DNA of 64,000 nucleotides from positions 5,941-69,940 of the forward strand of contig CAZMMV010000001.1 in assembly GCA_964567475.1 (NCBI GenBank), given 5' to 3'. Each line of letters opens with the position of its first letter. Position 1 is the stretch's first letter. This document shows positions 52,206 to 61,761 of the stretch, piece by piece. The notes beneath the pieces are model-generated. The model was not told where the DNA came from. It saw nothing but the letters and a program-made list of their open reading frames with translations, and searched no databases. The translations under genes and the position numbers were made by a program. This DNA is from CAZMMV01 sp964567475. GTDB taxonomy: Bacteria; Bacillota; Clostridia; Tissierellales; Tissierellaceae.

Positions 52206-53297
52206 TCATTCTATTAATTTATCAATCCTATATTTCTTTATCTTACCAAATATGAGAATAAAAATAGGAAATATTACTTGAAAAGGTAAAGCATAATATT
52301 TGTAAATATGAACCCACTCAATCATATGCATAGTATTCTGATATAAAATAAATGAAAGAGACATCATAAATAAACCTAAGGGTGCAGAAACCCATTTATA
52401 ATCTCCAAATTTAAACATCCTAGCGAATCCAATAGAAGAAGCCAATAAACAAACAGATACTTTTATAAATCCAGCTACCATTATTACTGTAGCTATTATA
52501 ATTTCAAGCCCCCTTACAAAATTACCTATATCTATTAAAGAAACTGCAACATAAGAAGGAAATATAATTGATGCTAAGCTAGGAAAACCCATTACTAAAA
52601 TATTTCTTAGAGTGATAGCTAAAATAACTATACTTCCCAATAATATTCCCTTTATATAAATCTTAATATTCTTATCCTTTTCTTTTACAGTATTTAAAAA
52701 ACTTAAAAAGATAACTGTTTCTCCAAATGGAAAACTAAATTTAGAAAAACTTCCCTTTATAACTGGACGCCAACCATTTTCTAATATTGGCAATATATTG
52801 CTTATATCTGCCTTTGGAATAATCATAATCATTGTAATCCCTATTATAATAATTAATAAGGGCAATACAAACTTGTTGACCCTGGCTATATTTTCTAATC
52901 CTGTTTTAAGAATATAAATAGCTAATAAACCTATAAAAATAGTACTAAAATACTGTGGCGTCTCCGCGAAGGAAGATATTTGAATGAATTCTGTCATATT
53001 TCTAATACACATGGCTCCTAAATGTAAAAAATAAAAGATATACAAGATCCCAATTATTTTACCTATTGCTTTACCAAATATATATTCTAGTATTTGAAAT
53101 ATATCTCTACCTGGATAGATATTTAATATTGTTCCATAAATTATAGCCATAAAAATCCCCAGTCCTAGAGCTATTAAAATAGAAATCCAAGTATCCTGAT
53201 AACTTTCAGAATAGGAAACCAATGCTAAGGTAGTTCCCATAATAAAAGTTATTATCAACAAATAGGCTTGGGACTGTGAAATTTGTTCTTTCCTCAT
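52206..53297 (-). CDS. GerB-type spore germination permease (B subunit)
   Basis: A 363-residue protein with ten hydrophobic segments of the endospore germination permease family, related to APC transporters (QISQSQAYLLIITFIMGTTLALV, PGRDIFQILEYIFGKAIGKIIG). B subunits hold the germinant-binding site of GerA-type receptors in the spore inner membrane. It is the last gene of an operon A-C-small membrane protein-B. Expression in the forespore is expected from the family; the germinant is unknown. Confidence 0.92.
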   Translation of the reverse strand: MRKEQISQSQAYLLIITFIMGTTLALVSYSESYQDTWISILIALGLGIFMAIIYGTILNIYPGRDIFQILEYIFGKAIGKIIGILYIFYFLHLGAMCIRNMTEFIQISSFAETPQYFSTIFIGLLAIYILKTGLENIARVNKFVLPLLIIIIGITMIMIIPKADISNILPILENGWRPVIKGSFSKFSFPFGETVIFLSFLNTVKEKDKNIKIYIKGILLGSIVILAITLRNILVMGFPSLASIIFPSYVAVSLIDIGNFVRGLEIIIATVIMVAGFIKVSVCLLASSIGFARMFKFGDYKWVSAPLGLFMMSLSFILYQNTMHMIEWVHIYKYYALPFQVIFPIFILIFGKIKKYRIDKLIE

Positions 53298-53311
53298 AGA
53301 AGATTTCCTCC

Positions 53312-53524
53312 TTAACCTATAAAAAGTTTTACTATATGTTCAATAAAATTAGAAGGACTTGCAACTTTGAAACCCAACCCTACTAAAATAACTATAAAAA
53401 ATGATATACATATAACAATTAAATTAAATTTAAATAATATATCATAGTTGTTTTCTCTTATGGGAAGTAAATCAAAAAATATAATATATAGATAAATAAG
53501 TGAATATATAGCGATCATAATCAT
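53312..53524 (-). CDS. Small two-segment membrane protein of the ger operon
   Basis: A 70-residue protein with two hydrophobic segments (IYSLIYLYIIFFDLLP and IVICISFFIVILVGLGF). It starts two bases after the gerC stop codon and ends 14 bp before gerB, so it is clearly part of the operon. Small two-segment 'D' proteins are known in several Bacillus ger operons and modulate germination. This one may be an equivalent, although sequence similarity cannot be judged here. Confidence 0.72.
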   Translation of the reverse strand: MIMIAIYSLIYLYIIFFDLLPIRENNYDILFKFNLIVICISFFIVILVGLGFKVASPSNFIEHIVKLFIG

Positions 53525-53526
53525 AT

Positions 53527-54681
53527 TTAATCAACTACCTTTATGGGCTTTGAAGAATCTCCACTATTTCTTATTTCTATATCACAATTTACATTTATAT
53601 CTGTATCCATAAAAATAGAATCCCAATCATCTTCTATATTCCTCCAAAGCTTATTATTTCTTTGTCTTATAATATTTCCAAAGCCAAATATATCAAATCC
53701 AAATTCCTTCCGAACATCTTTTATATGATCTTTTATCTCCTTTTCTAAGGATTTCTCAGCTAATTCCTTAAGTTTTTTCCTACCCTCCGGAGATATATAA
53801 TCAGTCATAGTAGTTAGTTCCCATATAGCCGTGTCAGTTTTAATAGATATATCAAATCCAATAGTTTCATATCCATATATAGGCTTGATTTTTGTATCAC
53901 TATCAAGTATCTGCAAAATTATTACGTCTTGTGGATTCTCTATACCAGTCTTTATATTCAAAACCCCTGCCTTTACCATATCTTTTATAAATAAATATGC
54001 TAGCATATCTTTGTCGTCTAAAAAACCTACAAGTCTTCCCTGACTAAAAACACCACCTCCTGATAATAAATTAGTGATTTTTCCATCATTGTCGTATGCT
54101 TTTATAGTTGGCAATACAATATGAATCTTTGGTATTGCAAGGTCATTAATTATTTCATGAACCTTCAATAAAGGCACTTTAACCAGATATTTAGTTTCAT
54201 TTACCATAATTGACAATTCATAAGATTTAACATCAGTTGATAAGCCTTCTCTTGTAAGTACTTCCTTTGCAGATTTACCTTGTGCAATATATACATTTGT
54301 GCCTAACCTTGCTTCTCCACTTCTTGAAAATAAATCTAAAAAGGGCATAATCCCTTCCCTGGCAACTTCCTCACCAATTATAATACTTGTTGTATGGCCC
54401 CAATAAGGTTGTTTTGCAGAAACCCTTATCATTTTAGTAACAGCATCAGCAATAGACTCTCCCTTAGTTTCTAATATAACTGATTCAAAACCTTCTCCTC
54501 TTTGATTTTCCTTTATACTTACAAATTCTGTTGCTACATTATATTCTTCCCTATCTGCTACCTTGTCTATAGCTATGCCAGCTATTATATATATAGAGTC
54601 TATCTCCCTATAATTCCAACATCCTGTAAAAAGAAAGCAAGAAAGCAATATAAAAATTGCAAATATATATCTATTCATCAT
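53527..54681 (-). CDS. Ger(x)C-family spore germination lipoprotein (C subunit)
   Basis: A 384-residue lipoprotein with signal peptide ending in LLSCFLFTGC, followed by the GerC N-terminal signature NYREIDSIYIIAGIAIDK and a C-terminal block (WELTTMTDYISPEGRKKLKELAEKSLEKEI). C subunits sit on the outer face of the spore inner membrane and complete the germinant receptor. RBS AGGAGGGAAAC precedes two ATGs. It follows gerA by 12 bp. Confidence 0.93.
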   Translation of the reverse strand: MMNRYIFAIFILLSCFLFTGCWNYREIDSIYIIAGIAIDKVADREEYNVATEFVSIKENQRGEGFESVILETKGESIADAVTKMIRVSAKQPYWGHTTSIIIGEEVAREGIMPFLDLFSRSGEARLGTNVYIAQGKSAKEVLTREGLSTDVKSYELSIMVNETKYLVKVPLLKVHEIINDLAIPKIHIVLPTIKAYDNDGKITNLLSGGGVFSQGRLVGFLDDKDMLAYLFIKDMVKAGVLNIKTGIENPQDVIILQILDSDTKIKPIYGYETIGFDISIKTDTAIWELTTMTDYISPEGRKKLKELAEKSLEKEIKDHIKDVRKEFGFDIFGFGNIIRQRNNKLWRNIEDDWDSIFMDTDINVNCDIEIRNSGDSSKPIKVVD

Positions 54682-54693
54682 GTTTCCCTCCTA

Positions 54694-56157
54694 TTAACCC
54701 CTTTTAGAATCTTTACTCATGAATTTAGGTCTATATCTCATATACCAAGCTGGGGTTCTAACTATAGTATCCTTGATGGACTGCATACGAAGTGAAGTTA
54801 AATTTCCCATAAAAGGTATACCACAAGATCTTAAGGAAAATAAGTGAATAAGCAGAGCTAATATGCCAAATATATATCCATATATCCCCATAACTGAAGT
54901 TAACAATAAAAGAACTATCCTAAGCAAGGTAAGTACCCCTGTAATATTTGGCAACATAAGCCCAGTAATAGATGCAATACCAACTATTATAATCATAGGT
55001 GCAGAAACTAACCGTGCATCTACAGCTGCTGTACCTAGTACTAAAACTCCCACTATACTTATGGCCTGGCCTACTGTTCCAGGTGCCCTAGTCCCAGCTT
55101 CTCGTAAAACCTCAAAAACAAATAATAAAATTAAAAGTTCTACAATACTGGGAAATGGTACTCCTACCCTTGAGGCGTAAATAGTTATTAGAAGTGGAGT
55201 CTGAAGTGTTCCCTGATGAAATGCTACCAGGGCTAAATACAGGGCAGGTATGCTAATACTTGCAATGAACCCATATATTCTAAGCATTCTTGCTATACTT
55301 GCATAATAATAATTCACATAATAGTCATCATCTGCAATAAAATTTTCAATAAACAAAGTAGGTGCTGTCATAACTGAAGGACTACCATCAACAAATACAG
55401 CAACACGCCCTTCAAGAATCTTTCCTGACACCACATCTGGTTTTTCTGTAATATTACTAGTTTCAAATATTGAAAAAGGATTATCATCTATAAATTCTTG
55501 AATATATTTTATATCCAGTATACTATCTATATAAATATTATCTATTTTATCAATTACCCTATTTAATATCTCCTCATGTACCAAACCATCTATATAGGAT
55601 ACACATACCTTAGTTCTTGTTCTTTCCCCTACAGTAATATAATGAAATTTTAAATCCTTAGTACGGATTTTTCTCCTCAACATACTTAGATTAGTAGATA
55701 AAGATTCTGTAAAACCTTCCTTAGGACCACGAAGGACCCTCTCACTATTTGGTTCTTCTATAGCCCTAGTTTTCCAACCCTTGCTAGATACAATAATAAC
55801 CTGGGAATAACCTTCTAGAATTAGAATCGTATCTCCAGAAACAATTGAATCTACAATATCATCCATAAAGTTAGATTTTTTTAATGTACTGGATATTATT
55901 ATATGAGAAGAAAGATATTCAATATAATCTGTATCATCTAATAATGTCTTGCTTTCTAAAATTGGCCTTAGGATATATTCATTTATAATACTTGGGTCTA
56001 CCATGTCCTCCACAAATAAAAGACAACCCTTTAAGCCATTATATTGATTCTGGAATCTTCTAAGATTTATACTAGGATCATTATTAAATATTTCTTGTAA
56101 GATTTTTATATTATCGTCTAAAGAAGTTGTTAATGAATACTTATTTGAGTTTTCCAA
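54694..56157 (-). CDS. GerA-family spore germination protein (A subunit)
   Basis: About 487 residues: a large cytoplasmic N-terminal domain (ILILEGYSQVIIVSSKGWKTRAIEEPNSERVLRGPKEGFTESL, the family hallmark) and about five C-terminal membrane segments (PFPSIVELLILLFVFEVLREAGTRAPGTVGQAISIVGVLVLG). A subunits form an oligomeric ion channel of the nutrient receptor. The ATG at 56166 directly touches AAAGG; the in-frame TTG at 56157 lies about eight bases from AAAGGATG and is the better start. It heads the ger operon. Confidence 0.93.
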   Translation of the reverse strand: MENSNKYSLTTSLDDNIKILQEIFNNDPSINLRRFQNQYNGLKGCLLFVEDMVDPSIINEYILRPILESKTLLDDTDYIEYLSSHIIISSTLKKSNFMDDIVDSIVSGDTILILEGYSQVIIVSSKGWKTRAIEEPNSERVLRGPKEGFTESLSTNLSMLRRKIRTKDLKFHYITVGERTRTKVCVSYIDGLVHEEILNRVIDKIDNIYIDSILDIKYIQEFIDDNPFSIFETSNITEKPDVVSGKILEGRVAVFVDGSPSVMTAPTLFIENFIADDDYYVNYYYASIARMLRIYGFIASISIPALYLALVAFHQGTLQTPLLITIYASRVGVPFPSIVELLILLFVFEVLREAGTRAPGTVGQAISIVGVLVLGTAAVDARLVSAPMIIIVGIASITGLMLPNITGVLTLLRIVLLLLTSVMGIYGYIFGILALLIHLFSLRSCGIPFMGNLTSLRMQSIKDTIVRTPAWYMRYRPKFMSKDSKRG

Positions 56158-56232
56158 GAAAATCATCCTTTACATACCATTTACATACCATTTCAAATAG
56201 TATTACCAAGATTCTCTTTATAATTCTAAACA

Positions 56233-56280
56233 ATAGAGAAACCCCTCAAATATTAACTAATATTTGAGGGGTTTCTCTAT
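56233..56280. terminator. Terminator between gene remnant and ger operon
   Basis: A 23-bp perfect stem (starting ATAGAGAAACCCCTCAAATA) with a two-base loop. It would stop minus-strand transcription arriving from the remnant before the gerA promoter region. Confidence 0.8.
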
Positions 56281-56309
56281 TCCTTAACCTATCAAAGAAT
56301 CTTTCCACT

Positions 56310-56475
56310 TTAGATACTATCTATAACTTCTTCTAATTGTTCCTTATAAGTCTTAAGCCCGGTTACTTTTTTATTTTATCCCCATATACTTCTTTTAATT
56401 CTCTAATAGCTTGGAATATCTCTTCTTTAGTATTTCCAAATCTTTGAAGGTCCTTGCCTACTGCTCCTTCTTAAA
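56310..56475 (-). pseudogene. Remnant of a small protein gene
   Basis: On the minus strand a frame without start codon encodes AVGKDLQRFGNTKEEIFQAI and on to KEVYGDKIKK, then stops. Shifting at an A-rich run (AAAATAAAAAAG) continues with VTGLKTYKEQLEEVIDSI and a stop. An intact AAGGAGGGG ribosome site remains upstream at about 56476-56485. The amphipathic, charged sequence looks real, but I do not recognise the family. Confidence 0.5.
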
Positions 56476-56575
56476 CCCCTCCTTGTTTTATATACGTTAA
56501 TTTAACTATAACGTGTTTTATTATAATACAAAGCAATACACTGAATGTTCTAACTATTTCGCTTATATTAGTAGC

Positions 56576-56665
56576 TTATTTCCGTAAACACTTTGAGCCT
56601 AGTTTAAAGGTGGCGATTAAAAGTATAAAGCGGTAAAATATAAATAGACCAAATAATACACGCAT
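56576..56665 (-). CDS. Possible 29-residue hydrophobic peptide
   Basis: ATG at 56665 follows AAGGAAGTGATCTTA. The peptide begins MRVLFGLFIFYRFILLIATF and ends KLGSKCLRK: a single hydrophobic helix with a basic tail. It is upstream of the decayed remnant on the same strand. It could be a small membrane protein, a leader peptide or chance. Confidence 0.35.
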   Translation of the reverse strand: MRVLFGLFIFYRFILLIATFKLGSKCLRK

Positions 56666-56819
56666 TAAGATCACTTCCTTTCTAGAATGCGGTTATGAAT
56701 AAATAGATATACTTATAGTAATAAACATACCTATCTATATATATTCGACATAAAGAGTGAATATCCTTTTTTATTGATTAAATTTTTAGAATCTTAAGAT
56801 TATTGGGTTTATATATAAA

Positions 56820-56863
56820 AAAATATAGAGAATGATCAATAACATCTAATCATTCTCCATATA
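56820..56863. terminator. Terminator of the SLH gene
   Basis: TATAGAGAATGAT pairs with ATCATTCTCCATA (one mismatch), followed on the minus strand by a run of T, about 20 bp beyond the stop codon. Confidence 0.75.
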
Positions 56864-56883
56864 TAAGAAACTCTTTAGTTAAT

Positions 56884-59052
56884 CTAATCCATAATCAATC
56901 CATATAATCTATATAGGATTGTTGCTGTTTCTGCCCTAGTAGCATCTTTTTTAGGCATAAATTTACCATTATCTCCATTTATCAATTTATTGTAAACAGC
57001 TATAGCTGAACCTTCTTTAGCCCATTTTGATATGCTATCTACATCTGTAAATTGTCCTAAAACTTCTGTATCTTGATTTTTATATAAATTATTTTCTAAA
57101 ACTTTTCCTATTATTTTAGCCATTTCTTCTCTAGTAATATTTCCTTCAGGATCAAAGCTATCTGGTGATTTTCCATTCACTAAACCATTTTGATATATTG
57201 CCAATACAGGTTTAGAATACCAAGAATCTTGCTTAATATCTTTAAATTCTACCCTTTCATCTAAGTCCTCATTTAATTTTAGGGCTCTTGAAATTAGAGT
57301 TGAAAATTCTGCCCTTGTAATCTTTGCAGAAGGATCAAAGTTTTCTTTAGATCTACCATTTATTATACCCTTAGATGCCATACTATTTATAGCTTTTTCT
57401 GCCCAATTATAAGCTGATAAATCTTTAAATGATACTCTATTTTCACTTACAGTAAATTTACCTAATTTATTAGTTATAAACTTAACAGTTTTCGTAGATT
57501 CATCATACATGCCACCTATTAATTCCTTTGAACCATCTTCTTTAATTAGTTCAACTGTTAGATTATCCTTATTAACTGAAGCTTCATTATAAGGTAATAT
57601 AACCTTAATTGGCTTGTCCACTTTATTTAATAACTTATTACCTTCTTTTATTTCTATAATTCTTGTACTAGCTTTATTTTCTAATTTTATTTTTATATCA
57701 TCTTTAATATCTTTACCTAAAAAATCAGGAGATACTTCTAAAGAAATTGAATCTGATGATATCTTTATTTTATCTAAGTTTTTCTCAATAGCCTTTTTAA
57801 ATAATTCACTAGCTAATATATTATTTGAATTATTATTTTTATCTTGTAATAATTTTATTCCAATAGCTTTTTCAATATTTCTATTCTTATTTGCCTTAAC
57901 TTTAGACAGTTCTGACTCTATTTTAATAGAAACATCAAATATATCATTTACTATGTTTTTTATTTCATCTTTATCCTTAATTTTGTTAATGCTAGCTAAT
58001 GCTATTCCCATATTTTCTCTAGATATCTCACTCAATCTTTCTATTGAATCATTATTATCAGCTAATATTTTATCTAAGTTTTTTGTTAGATTTATAGCAT
58101 TTTCCCCTATATTTATTGCTAACTTTTCTGTTTCAATTCTATCTAATCCTTTTAAAAGTACTTCAGATGCTTTAACATTATCTCCTAATAATATTCTTAT
58201 TTCTTTTGAATTTAAATTGCTCTTTTTATCTCCTAGGCTTTTAACCATATTATCTATTGCCTTTATTATATCTTTCTCAGTTGATTTTTTATCCTTTATA
58301 ACTTTTAAAGCATCACTTATTACAGGGTTACTAATTTTTTCATCCTCTACCTTACTTCTTACAGAGGATGAACCCCCTATATCTTTTCCTAAATCATAAG
58401 TATATAGCCATTCAATCTTGTCTCCAGATTTTACTCTTACTTTTCCAGCTCCTACATCTGGATATTTTCCATTGACAGAAAACATCCAACCACTATCTTT
58501 TCCTTTATCAAATTCTTTTTGACCATCTATCATTGAAATATATCCTTTTGATTCTGTATAATCTATATCATTCTCATCTAATAATCTAGTAGTAAAATCC
58601 AATGCAGTTTCTCCTGATTTTATCTTAATATTAGACTTATCTAATGTAACTCTCTTATATCCTTTGATATATAAGCTTGCTAGGTTTTTCTTCTCTGGAT
58701 TTGGATTAGGGTTAGGATTTGGATCCGAGTCTAATTCCATAGTTATTTTTTTATTAACTACTTTTCCATCTATATTTACATTACAGTCATAAGATTCACC
58801 TTTTTTTAAAGTAGTCTCAAAACTTACTTTCCCATGATCATTTGTAATTCCCTGATCCATATAGTAATATCTGGATTCATCTTTTACCGTAATACTAACA
58901 GACCTATTTTTATCTCCTCTTATATCTATAGTTACCTTGTCACCAGTTTGATTATAATCTAAATCTATATTTGATTCTGCCATAACTAATGAAGGTATTA
59001 GTAACAATAAAACTAACATTAGAGACATTGCACCTTGTATATTTTTCCTCAT
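56884..59052 (-). CDS. Surface protein with DUF4430 and three SLH domains
   Basis: A 722-residue exported protein: signal peptide (MSLMLVLLLLIPSLVMA), an N-terminal beta domain, a Pro-Asn linker (PNPNPNPNP), a DUF4430 domain (about 125-225; GWMFSVNGKYPDVGAGKVRVKSGDKIEWLYTYD), a long helical region (about 235-400), and three SLH repeats at the C-terminus (WAEKAINSMASKGIINGRS, SWYSKPVLAIYQNGLVNGKS, WAKEGSAIAVYNKLINGDN). SLH domains bind pyruvylated wall polymer, so the DUF4430 domain is displayed on the cell surface. It is the last gene of the three-gene surface cluster. Confidence 0.9.
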   Translation of the reverse strand: MRKNIQGAMSLMLVLLLLIPSLVMAESNIDLDYNQTGDKVTIDIRGDKNRSVSITVKDESRYYYMDQGITNDHGKVSFETTLKKGESYDCNVNIDGKVVNKKITMELDSDPNPNPNPNPEKKNLASLYIKGYKRVTLDKSNIKIKSGETALDFTTRLLDENDIDYTESKGYISMIDGQKEFDKGKDSGWMFSVNGKYPDVGAGKVRVKSGDKIEWLYTYDLGKDIGGSSSVRSKVEDEKISNPVISDALKVIKDKKSTEKDIIKAIDNMVKSLGDKKSNLNSKEIRILLGDNVKASEVLLKGLDRIETEKLAINIGENAINLTKNLDKILADNNDSIERLSEISRENMGIALASINKIKDKDEIKNIVNDIFDVSIKIESELSKVKANKNRNIEKAIGIKLLQDKNNNSNNILASELFKKAIEKNLDKIKISSDSISLEVSPDFLGKDIKDDIKIKLENKASTRIIEIKEGNKLLNKVDKPIKVILPYNEASVNKDNLTVELIKEDGSKELIGGMYDESTKTVKFITNKLGKFTVSENRVSFKDLSAYNWAEKAINSMASKGIINGRSKENFDPSAKITRAEFSTLISRALKLNEDLDERVEFKDIKQDSWYSKPVLAIYQNGLVNGKSPDSFDPEGNITREEMAKIIGKVLENNLYKNQDTEVLGQFTDVDSISKWAKEGSAIAVYNKLINGDNGKFMPKKDATRAETATILYRLYGLIMD

Positions 59053-59084
59053 TTTAACACTTCCTTAACTTTTATTATTATAGC

Positions 59085-59107
59085 AATCTGGGGCTAAGCC
59101 CCAGATT
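59085..59107. terminator. Hairpin between the two DUF4430 genes
   Basis: A GC-rich stem AATCTGGGGC-TAA-GCCCCAGATT lies between the stop of the 880-residue frame and the start of the SLH gene. There is no T run behind it, so it may reduce read-through or act in mRNA processing rather than terminate fully. Confidence 0.55.
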
Positions 59108-59118
59108 ATTGTAATTTG

Positions 59119-61761
59119 TTAATTAGCTACTTTTATCTCCTTTGCATCCTTCATTATTATATTTTGTTTCTCAAGTTCATCCCATAAAAATACCTTTACA
59201 TAATGTTCTCCTGTTTCTGGAACTAAGAAACCTGCGGATACCTCTATTTCCTCTTTAGCTTTTAAGTCTTTATTAATTGTAGAATAGTTAACTAAGTTAT
59301 TAGCCTTTTTGTCATATAAGCCAATTATTAAGGTTGAAGCTTGTTCTTTAGATGTTATATTTTTTATTTTAACCTTTGCATCTACTTGCTTACCTTTTTT
59401 AGCTAATGTATCTCCTATATACTCTACTTCAAATTCTTTTTCATATATTTCTATTTCAATATTATCTTCTATATCTGTATCTTTTACTTTTACAGATATA
59501 TTTATTTTTCCTGGTTTTTTAGTCAATAACTTGCCATTTGCATCTATAGTAGCCTTATCATCATCTGAACTTGTCCATATCAAGTTTTCAATAGCTACTA
59601 TCCTATCATTTTTGTCATATCCTATAGCATTCAATCTTATACTATCTCCTTCTACTACTTTTGCTATATTAGGTTTTTGTATACTTATCCTAACGACAGG
59701 ATTTACATTGAAACTTATTTCATTAAACATAGACTTTCCTTTATATACATCTGCTAATGCAATAAAACCTTGTTCTGTTACACTATCCACATCTATTTCT
59801 TCTGCCCATTCAGATGTTTTCTCAAAATATCCATTTTTATAATAATTCATCAATGAATCTATTATAGTCTTTCCACCTTTAGTCCATTTTGTTGACTGTG
59901 GATCCTCTCCAACTGCTATCAAGCCTTGAAGAACTGCTGAATTAGAATATGGATTTTCAGAACCCCATACTATAAATCCACCTGTTGTTTCATCTTGTTT
60001 TTCTTTTAAATAGCTTAAAGCTTTATTTATTGCAGTTTTTACTTTAGAATTTTCTTTATACTTTCCTAATCCTGTTAATACCATACCAGTTTCATCTACT
60101 CCACCAAAACCACCATCTTCTTTTTGGTAGTCTAATATAGTATCGATTGCTGCATCCTTATTATAATTTGCTCCTGCCATATCAAGTGCCATTATAGCAA
60201 ATGCTTGAGTTGTAGGATAATCATCATATTCTCCTATAATAAATCTACCATCTTTTTGAGAATCTAATAATGTTTCTACATAATTTTTATCATTATAATT
60301 ATATGGATTTTCTCCTGCTGCTATCAATCCCATAATATTTCCTACATGGTCTGATACCTTTTCTGGCTTTTCATTTATTTTAAATTTAGAGCTTATTTCA
60401 GTTAAATCTTTTCCTAGATTTTCACTAGTATGATTATATCCTAAAGCTTCTCTAAAAGTAAATTTATCCTTATTTGAATAATGTTTTCTTAGTGATTTTA
60501 TTACTTCTTCTATTGTTTCTTCCTCCGGTTCTTCTTCAGGTTCTTCTTCTGGGTTTTCTTCTGGTTCTTCTTCTTGTTCTTCTTTTGTTAGCTCTTTCCA
60601 AGTTGGAGCTTTATCTATTTTATAATCATAAGTACAGAACCAAATAACCTTATCTCCTTCTTTAAGATTTACCTGGCCAGCACCTACATCTGGTATCTTT
60701 CCGTTAACAGTAAACATCCAGCCACCATTTCCGTCTTTAGGCTTTTCGATACCATAAATAGCTGATATCCAACCTCCGGAACCTTTATAGTCACTAGTTG
60801 TTGCTTGTAGTGCTCCAAATACAGTAAATCCTCCATCATGTTTATCTTTATTTATAGTTTTCATTGTAGGTTTATCCTTTATTGTATAGCTACCATCTTT
60901 ATCAAATACCAATATAGATACTCCTACTGACATTTCTTCAAGCTCTGCTATAGCATCCTTATCTCCTATAGCTGTAACTACAACAGATACATCTTGCTTG
61001 TATAGCTTTTTAAAATCTTCTATTTCAGGATATCTTACTGCATATTTACCATATTCCTTACTAGATAGAGTACTTTCTATTTTTACATCAACAGTATGTC
61101 CAGGCTTGGTAAAAATTAAATTTTCAGGTCTTATTACATTAGATTTACTAGATTTAAATATCCTCCACTGCTCTTGACTATCCCAACCTTTTAATTCATC
61201 TGGATATATTCCAGTATTTTTATCATCATCAATATGTCTAGACCATACTATTTGTCCATCGATTAAATTAGCTTCTCTAAAAGGTTTTAAATCACTAGTT
61301 ATTTCTTTAGGATTTTTATTATCTCCTTTTATAGCTTGGAAATAATTTTTTTTAACCAATTCCATTAATTTAATTTCATCATCTATTTCTTTTTGTGAAA
61401 GAGGAGCAATTTTAATAGGTATAACTTTAGATACCGATAACTGATCTTTTTTATGTGTCATATGAACAGTTAAATTTACCTGTTTTTTTTCTTCACCTGG
61501 CAATGGCCTATATACATTTGCCCTATAGGTATTTATTATAACTGAATCACTATCACTAGTAACTTTAAACTTATAATTATCATATTCCTCTATACCTGTT
61601 TCTTTTGGTTTTAAAAGACTAATATCATTTTTAATGTTATTAGGATCTATATAATCATTATCTGTAAAGTTCTTAAATTTATCAGCTGTATAGTTTTCAT
61701 CTAATAACTTCTGCATAGCCCTTTCTGTACCAGTTACATCTTCTAAAGCTAATACTTTCAA
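59119..61761 (-). CDS. DUF4430 / alpha-alpha-barrel / Ig-like surface protein (probable 3' part of a split gene)
   Basis: An 880-residue frame: Ig-like segments (about 1-125 and 130-290), DUF4430 (about 300-382, GWMFTVNGKIPDVGAGQVNLKEGDKVIWFCTYD), a Glu-Pro linker, prenyltransferase/squalene-oxidase-like alpha-alpha repeats (about 415-675, AAIDTILDYQKEDGGFGG), a Big_2 Ig domain (about 690-770) and a CARDB-like domain (to the end). It has no signal peptide, starts at TTG without a ribosome site, and overlaps the stop of the upstream frame. Most likely it continues the preceding gene. DUF4430 plus an alpha-alpha barrel is the fold pair of animal transcobalamin. Confidence 0.82.
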   Translation of the reverse strand: MKVLALEDVTGTERAMQKLLDENYTADKFKNFTDNDYIDPNNIKNDISLLKPKETGIEEYDNYKFKVTSDSDSVIINTYRANVYRPLPGEEKKQVNLTVHMTHKKDQLSVSKVIPIKIAPLSQKEIDDEIKLMELVKKNYFQAIKGDNKNPKEITSDLKPFREANLIDGQIVWSRHIDDDKNTGIYPDELKGWDSQEQWRIFKSSKSNVIRPENLIFTKPGHTVDVKIESTLSSKEYGKYAVRYPEIEDFKKLYKQDVSVVVTAIGDKDAIAELEEMSVGVSILVFDKDGSYTIKDKPTMKTINKDKHDGGFTVFGALQATTSDYKGSGGWISAIYGIEKPKDGNGGWMFTVNGKIPDVGAGQVNLKEGDKVIWFCTYDYKIDKAPTWKELTKEEQEEEPEENPEEEPEEEPEEETIEEVIKSLRKHYSNKDKFTFREALGYNHTSENLGKDLTEISSKFKINEKPEKVSDHVGNIMGLIAAGENPYNYNDKNYVETLLDSQKDGRFIIGEYDDYPTTQAFAIMALDMAGANYNKDAAIDTILDYQKEDGGFGGVDETGMVLTGLGKYKENSKVKTAINKALSYLKEKQDETTGGFIVWGSENPYSNSAVLQGLIAVGEDPQSTKWTKGGKTIIDSLMNYYKNGYFEKTSEWAEEIDVDSVTEQGFIALADVYKGKSMFNEISFNVNPVVRISIQKPNIAKVVEGDSIRLNAIGYDKNDRIVAIENLIWTSSDDDKATIDANGKLLTKKPGKINISVKVKDTDIEDNIEIEIYEKEFEVEYIGDTLAKKGKQVDAKVKIKNITSKEQASTLIIGLYDKKANNLVNYSTINKDLKAKEEIEVSAGFLVPETGEHYVKVFLWDELEKQNIIMKDAKEIKVAN

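Larger units (their letters stand above)
56167..56883. other. 717-bp region with gene debris, a 29-residue ORF and two terminators
   Basis: The region holds the gerA leader with an 11-bp tandem repeat (56169-56190), a terminator (56233-56280), a decayed coding remnant (56310-56475), a possible small membrane peptide gene (56576-56665) and the terminator of the SLH gene (56820-56863). It looks like the site of a gene loss. Confidence 0.6.

Noticed and set aside
60520..60590. Repeated Glu-Pro coding triplets as a CRISPR-like or mobile repeat
   Set aside because: They encode a low-complexity EEPEEEP linker inside a surface protein and have no repeat-spacer structure.
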